Source of the DNA: Streptomyces sp. TLI_171
Lineage (GTDB): Bacteria; Actinomycetota; Actinomycetes; Streptomycetales; Streptomycetaceae
DNA length: 64,000 nucleotides
Reading direction: 5' to 3'
NCBI RefSeq assembly: GCF_003610255.1
Contig: NZ_RAPS01000001.1
Location: 5,545,001 to 5,609,000, forward strand
Part shown: one piece after another, positions 60,402-64,000 of the stretch
Numbering within the stretch: the first letter of the stretch is position 1
Layout of the letters: the number at the start of each line of letters is the position of its first letter
The notes under the pieces: model-generated
What the model was told of the DNA's origin: nothing
Databases searched by the model: none
What the model saw: the letters and a program-made list of their open reading frames with translations, nothing else
Program-made: the position numbers and the translations under genes

Positions 60402-61166
60402 ATGGCAACGCTTGAAATCCGCGACCTGCACGTCTCCGTCGACGCCGAGGGCGGCCCGCGCGAGATCCTCAAGGGCGTCGACCTGACCGTGAAGCAGGGC
60501 GAGACCCACGCGATCATGGGCCCCAACGGCTCCGGCAAGTCCACCCTCGCGTACTCGCTGGCCGGCCACCCCAAGTACACCGTCACCGGCGGCCAGGTGC
60601 TGCTGGACGGCGAGGACGTGCTGGAGATGTCCGTCGACGAGCGCGCCCGGGCCGGCCTGTTCCTGGCCATGCAGTACCCGGTCGAGGTCCCCGGCGTCTC
60701 GGTCTCCAACTTCCTGCGCACCGCCGCCACCGCCGTCCGCGGCGAGGCCCCCAAGCTGCGGCTGTGGGTCAAGGAGGTCAAGGAGGCGATGGCCGCCCTG
60801 CAGATGGACCCGGCGTTCGCCGAGCGCAACGTCAACGAGGGCTTCTCCGGCGGTGAGAAGAAGCGCCACGAGATCCTCCAGCTGGAGCTGCTCAAGCCGA
60901 AGGTCGCGATCCTCGACGAGACCGACTCCGGCCTGGACGTCGACGCGCTGCGGGTCGTCTCCGAGGGCATCAACCGGGTCCGCTCGACCGGCGAGGTCGG
61001 CACCCTGCTGGTCACCCACTACACCCGCATCCTGCGCTACATCAAGCCCGACTACGTGCACGTCTTCGCGGGAGGCAAGATCGTCGAGTCCGGCGGTGCC
61101 GAGCTCGCCGACAAGCTGGAGGAAGAGGGCTACGAGAGCTACGTGAAGGGCGGCGCTTCCGAGTGA
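60402..61166 (+). CDS. sufC: Fe-S cluster assembly ATPase SufC
   Basis: ABC-type ATPase of the SufBCD complex, 254 aa, soluble. Walker A is IMGPNGSGKSTLAYS (about 36-50), signature GFSGGEKKRHEILQL (about 147-161), Walker B AILDETDSGLDVDAL, and switch His in LLVTHYTRIL. PEVPGVS-like segment YPVEVPGVSVSNFLR matches the family. ATG 60402. The stop overlaps sufS (GTGA). Confidence 0.98.
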   Translation: MATLEIRDLHVSVDAEGGPREILKGVDLTVKQGETHAIMGPNGSGKSTLAYSLAGHPKYTVTGGQVLLDGEDVLEMSVDERARAGLFLAMQYPVEVPGVSVSNFLRTAATAVRGEAPKLRLWVKEVKEAMAALQMDPAFAERNVNEGFSGGEKKRHEILQLELLKPKVAILDETDSGLDVDALRVVSEGINRVRSTGEVGTLLVTHYTRILRYIKPDYVHVFAGGKIVESGGAELADKLEEEGYESYVKGGASE

Positions 61167-62425
61167 CCCATTCCCATCTGACCGGACTGCTCGACACTGA
61201 CGCCATCCGCAAGGACTTCCCGGTCCTGTCGCGGCAGCTGCACGACGGCAAGCCCCTGGTGTACCTGGACAACGCGGCGACCTCGCAGAAGCCGCGTCAG
61301 GTGCTGGACGCGCTGAACGCCTACTACGAGCAGCACAACGCCAACGTCCACCGCGGCGTGCACGTGCTGGCCGAGGAGGCCACCGCGCTGTACGAGGGCG
61401 CCCGGGACAAGGTCGCGGAGTTCATCAACGCGCCGAGCCGCAACGAGGTGATCTTCACCAAGAACGCCTCGGAGTCGCTCAACCTGGTCGCCAACATGCT
61501 GGGCTGGGCCGAGGAGCCCTACAAGGTCGACGCCGACTCGGAGATCGTGATCACCGAGATGGAGCACCACTCCAACATCGTGCCGTGGCAGCTGCTCGCG
61601 CAGCGCACCGGCGCGAAGCTGAAGTGGTTCGGCCTGACCGACGAGGGCCGGCTCGACCTGTCCAACATCGACGAGCTGATCACCGAGAAGACGAAGATCG
61701 TCTCCGTGACGCTGGTGTCCAACCTGCTGGGCACCGTCAACCCGGTGGACACCATCGTCCGCAAGGCGCAGTCGGTCGGCGCGCTGGTCGCCATCGACGC
61801 CTCGCAGGCCGCCCCGCACGCCGTCCTCGACGTGCAGGCGCTGGAGGCCGACTTCGTCGCCTTCACCGGCCACAAGATGCTCGGCCCGACCGGCATCGGC
61901 GTGCTCTGGGGCCGCCAGGAGCTGCTGGAGGACCTCCCGCCGTTCCTCGGCGGCGGCGAGATGATCGAGACCGTCACGATGGGCTCGTCCACCTACGCGC
62001 CCGCCCCGCACAAGTTCGAGGCCGGCACCCCGCCGATCGCCCAGGCCGTCGGCCTGGGCGCCGCCATCGACTACCTGTCGGCGATCGGCATGGACAAGGT
62101 CGCCGCGCACGAGCACGCGATCACCGCGTACGCCATCGAGCGCCTCGCCGAGGTGCCCGACCTGCGGATCATCGGCCCGCGCACGGCCGTCGACCGCGGC
62201 GCGGCGATCTCCTTCACGCTCGGCGACATCCACCCGCACGACGTGGGCCAGGTCCTCGACGAGCAGGGCATCGCGGTCCGGGTCGGCCACCACTGCGCAC
62301 GGCCGGTCTGCCTCCGGTACGGAATTCCGGCGACCACCAGGGCGTCGTTCTACCTGTACTCGACGCCCGGCGAGGTGGACGCCCTGATCGACGGCCTCCA
62401 CCACGTCCGCAACTTCTTCGGCTGA
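61163..62425 (+). CDS. sufS: cysteine desulfurase SufS
   Basis: Type II PLP-dependent cysteine desulfurase that supplies persulfide sulfur to SufU, 420 aa. VYLDNAATSQKP (about 33-44), ITEMEHHSNIVPW (His, about 131-143), PLP Lys in FTGHKMLGPTGIG (about 234-246) and the catalytic Cys in RVGHHCARPVCLRYG (about 372-386) are present. GTG 61163 overlaps the sufC stop. A nine-base gap precedes sufU. Confidence 0.98.
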   Translation: MTHSHLTGLLDTDAIRKDFPVLSRQLHDGKPLVYLDNAATSQKPRQVLDALNAYYEQHNANVHRGVHVLAEEATALYEGARDKVAEFINAPSRNEVIFTKNASESLNLVANMLGWAEEPYKVDADSEIVITEMEHHSNIVPWQLLAQRTGAKLKWFGLTDEGRLDLSNIDELITEKTKIVSVTLVSNLLGTVNPVDTIVRKAQSVGALVAIDASQAAPHAVLDVQALEADFVAFTGHKMLGPTGIGVLWGRQELLEDLPPFLGGGEMIETVTMGSSTYAPAPHKFEAGTPPIAQAVGLGAAIDYLSAIGMDKVAAHEHAITAYAIERLAEVPDLRIIGPRTAVDRGAAISFTLGDIHPHDVGQVLDEQGIAVRVGHHCARPVCLRYGIPATTRASFYLYSTPGEVDALIDGLHHVRNFFG

Positions 62426-62434
62426 GGTGGCTCC

Positions 62435-62887
62435 ATGAAGCTCGACTCCATGTACCAGGAGATCATCCTGGACCACTACCGCAACCCCCACGGCAAGGGG
62501 CTGCGGGACGGCGACGCCGAGGTCCACCACGTCAACCCGACCTGCGGCGACGAGATCACCCTGCGGGTGAAGCTCGACGGCGCGGTGGTGGCCGACGTCT
62601 CCTACGAGTCGCAGGGCTGCTCGATCAGCCAGGCCTCCGCCTCCGTGCTCAACGACCTGGTGGTCGGGAAGCCGGTCGGCGAGGCCCAGCAGATCCAGGA
62701 GGCCTTCCTGGAACTGATGCAGAGCAAGGGCCAGTCCGAGGGCGACGAGGAGGTCCTGGAGGACGCCGTCGCCTTCGCCGGGGTCTCCAAGTACCCCGCC
62801 CGGGTCAAGTGCGCCCTGCTCAGCTGGATGGCCTGGAAGGACGCCACCGCCAAGGCGCTCGGCGGCCAGCCCCCGATCACCGACTGA
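62435..62887 (+). CDS. sufU: SufU, NifU-like sulfur-transfer protein
   Basis: Zinc-dependent sulfurtransferase that accepts persulfide from SufS, 150 aa. The four-residue metal/active site is intact: VNPTCGDEI (Cys about 37), YESQGCSISQAS (Cys about 62) and ARVKCALLSW (Cys about 129), with the adjacent Asp. The insertion typical of SufU relative to IscU (about 70-110) is present. ATG 62435 follows GAGGTGGCTCC. Confidence 0.97.
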   Translation: MKLDSMYQEIILDHYRNPHGKGLRDGDAEVHHVNPTCGDEITLRVKLDGAVVADVSYESQGCSISQASASVLNDLVVGKPVGEAQQIQEAFLELMQSKGQSEGDEEVLEDAVAFAGVSKYPARVKCALLSWMAWKDATAKALGGQPPITD

Positions 62888-62911
62888 CGCCCCGTTAGGA
62901 CACTGAAACTC

Positions 62912-63301
62912 ATGAGCGAGAACGAGACCACCGAGGCCCCCGAGGCCGAGGCCGTCGCGGTCGAGAGCCCCGGCGCGTTCACCACCGCCGGGACGGTCTC
63001 CACCGAGGACCTCATGGAGGCCCTGATGGACGTCGTCGACCCCGAACTGGGCATCGACGTCGTCAACCTCGGCCTGATCTACGGTCTGCACATCGACGAG
63101 GACGACACCGCCACCGTCGACATGACCCTCACCTCCGCGGCCTGCCCCCTCACCGACGTCATCGAGGACCAGGCCCGCACCGCCACCGACGGCCTGGTCA
63201 AGGACCTCCGGATCAACTGGGTCTGGATGCCGCCGTGGGGCCCCGACAAGATCACCGACGAGGGCCGCGACCAGCTCCGCGCGCTCGGCTTCAACGTCTG
63301 A
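62912..63301 (+). CDS. sufT: SufT-like metal-sulfur cluster assembly factor (MIP18/PaaD family)
   Basis: Iron-sulfur maturation factor, 129 aa. The MIP18/DUF59 core (about 25-125) has LMEALMDVVDPELGIDVVNLG (as MDVVDPELGIDVVNLGLIYG), the reactive Cys in LTSAACPLTDVIEDQ and the end WMPPWGPDKITDEGRDQLRALGF. The first 25 residues are acidic and disordered. It is the last gene of the suf operon, 24 bases after sufU, and is ended by a bidirectional terminator. Confidence 0.95.
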   Translation: MSENETTEAPEAEAVAVESPGAFTTAGTVSTEDLMEALMDVVDPELGIDVVNLGLIYGLHIDEDDTATVDMTLTSAACPLTDVIEDQARTATDGLVKDLRINWVWMPPWGPDKITDEGRDQLRALGFNV

Positions 63302-63317
63302 TCGACCCTCAGCACCC

Positions 63318-63356
63318 CGCAGGGGCGGGACCCGGACTCCGGGTCCCGCCCCTGCG
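63318..63356. terminator. bidirectional hairpin ending the suf operon
   Basis: Perfect 18-bp inverted repeat (63318-63335 and 63339-63356) with a 3-base loop between convergent stops at 63301 and 63372. Confidence 0.85.
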
Positions 63357-63371
63357 CGTTCCCCGGGCGCG

Positions 63372-64000
63372 TCAGCGCCGGCGGCGCAGGACGGCGACGG
63401 CCAGGGCGAGGGCCGCGGTGGCGGCGGTGAGGGCGAAGACGGTCACGGCGGGAAGCAGGCCGTAGGCGCGGGTGAGGGCGCCGACGGCGATGATCGGGGC
63501 GGAGGAGCCGAGGTAGACGATCACCCAGAGGGTGGAGAGTTCGCTGCCGCGGCGGGCCGGGTCGAGAGCGGCGACGGCGGTGGTGAACAGGGAGCGGAAG
63601 GCGATGCCCTGGGAGACGCCCGCCAGCACGCTGCCGACGAACAGCAGCGCGGGGGTGCCGGTGGCGGCGGCCGCGGTGAGCAGGCCGAGGCCGGCGGCCA
63701 GGCCGGTCAGGCCCGCGGCGACCACCGTCCGGTCGGAGGTCGGCGGGACGAGCAGCTGAGCGGCGGCCGAGGAGCCCAGCAGCAGGGCCGCGACGGCCGC
63801 GCCCGCCATCGGCGAGCGGGTGTGCAGCAGGGTGGACGAGAAGGCCGGGGCGAGCGACAGGTAGACGCCGAAGACCGCGTACGAGACGAAGCCGGCGCCG
63901 GCCGCGAGCAGGAACTCGCGGCGCCCGGAGCGCGGCAGCCGCAGCCGCTGCGGCCGCAGGTGGGCGGGCGTGGTGACGCGCGGCGGGGAGGCCGGGGGCC
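63372..64000 (-). CDS. MFS transporter, N-terminal part beyond window
   Basis: C-terminal half of a major facilitator superfamily transporter; the frame runs on past the right edge. The visible part has a linker (RRREFLLAAGAG-like: LPRSGRREFLLAAGAGF), then about six membrane segments: FVSYAVFGVYLSLAP, MAGAAVAALLLGSSAAAQLL, VVAAGLTGLAAGLGLLTAAA, LLFVGSVLAGVSQGIAFRSL, LWVIVYLGSSAPIIAVGAL and VFALTAATAALALAVAV. LAGVSQGIAFRS resembles the conserved MFS motif in the second half. It ends in RRRR. Substrate not predictable. Convergent with the suf operon. Confidence 0.8.
   Translation of the reverse strand, partial: PPASPPRVTTPAHLRPQRLRLPRSGRREFLLAAGAGFVSYAVFGVYLSLAPAFSSTLLHTRSPMAGAAVAALLLGSSAAAQLLVPPTSDRTVVAAGLTGLAAGLGLLTAAAATGTPALLFVGSVLAGVSQGIAFRSLFTTAVAALDPARRGSELSTLWVIVYLGSSAPIIAVGALTRAYGLLPAVTVFALTAATAALALAVAVLRRRR

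Overview
The window is very GC-rich, with GTG and TTG starts beside ATG and strong bias for G/C in third codon positions. Its gene content (WhiI, WhiA, RbpA, OpcA, DUF3000, a mycothiol-dependent-type enzyme) marks it as a chromosomal core region of a sporulating actinomycete, most likely Streptomyces, Kitasatospora or a close relative. I see no rRNA, tRNA, insertion sequence, prophage or CRISPR array. Almost all of it is coding. The first gene (thiolase) and the last (MFS transporter) are cut by the window edges.

Left block, about 0-23 kb: thiolase, ribonuclease D, the sporulation regulator WhiI with a probable sigma-WhiG promoter, DUF3000, hemE, a histidine kinase/response regulator pair divergent from an FtsX-type permease that has no neighbouring ATPase, a DUF4349 lipoprotein, and the coproporphyrin-type haem genes cgoX-chdC. 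Next, on the minus strand, comes a four-gene cluster (12.85-16.09 kb): a DUF692/MNIO-type enzyme, a small partner-like protein, a TIGR04222-like membrane protein with a Cys/Ser/Gly/His-rich tail, and a tail-less paralogue. It looks like a membrane-anchored, Cys-modifying RiPP-like system and is the best candidate here for a poorly described system. A double GNAT acetyltransferase, an Mrr-nuclease/TerD fusion, msrB, murC, a small hypothetical gene and a RibD-like reductase follow.

Middle block, about 22.7-38 kb: zapE, uvrB, terD, a yybP-ykoY (Mn2+) riboswitch with a TerC-family gene, an MBL hydrolase, a DinB/maleylpyruvate-isomerase-like protein, uvrA, a Rieske lipoprotein, then uvrC-rapZ-yvcK-whiA. 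All three uvr genes carry the same TGTC(A/G)G-like element, N8 and TAnnnT, which is the RecA-NDp/PafBC DNA-damage promoter pattern.

Right block, about 38-64 kb: central carbon metabolism (gap, pgk, tpiA, secG; rbpA; then on the minus strand tkt-tal-zwf-opcA-pgl), haem O/A synthesis (ctaB, ctaA), a DrrAB-like ABC exporter and the SUF iron-sulfur operon (sufR-B-D-ferredoxin-C-S-U-T). A CAAC-N6-GTTG SufR operator lies over the sufR promoter and start codon. This order is broadly shared with mycobacteria. A DUF2461 gene and a chorismate lyase-like/PobA pair, predicted to make 4-hydroxybenzoate and then protocatechuate, sit between ctaB and ctaA.

Two themes recur. Several genes appear to be transcribed without a leader, with a TAnnnT box 6-8 bases before the start codon. 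Strong GC-rich hairpins separate most convergent gene pairs.
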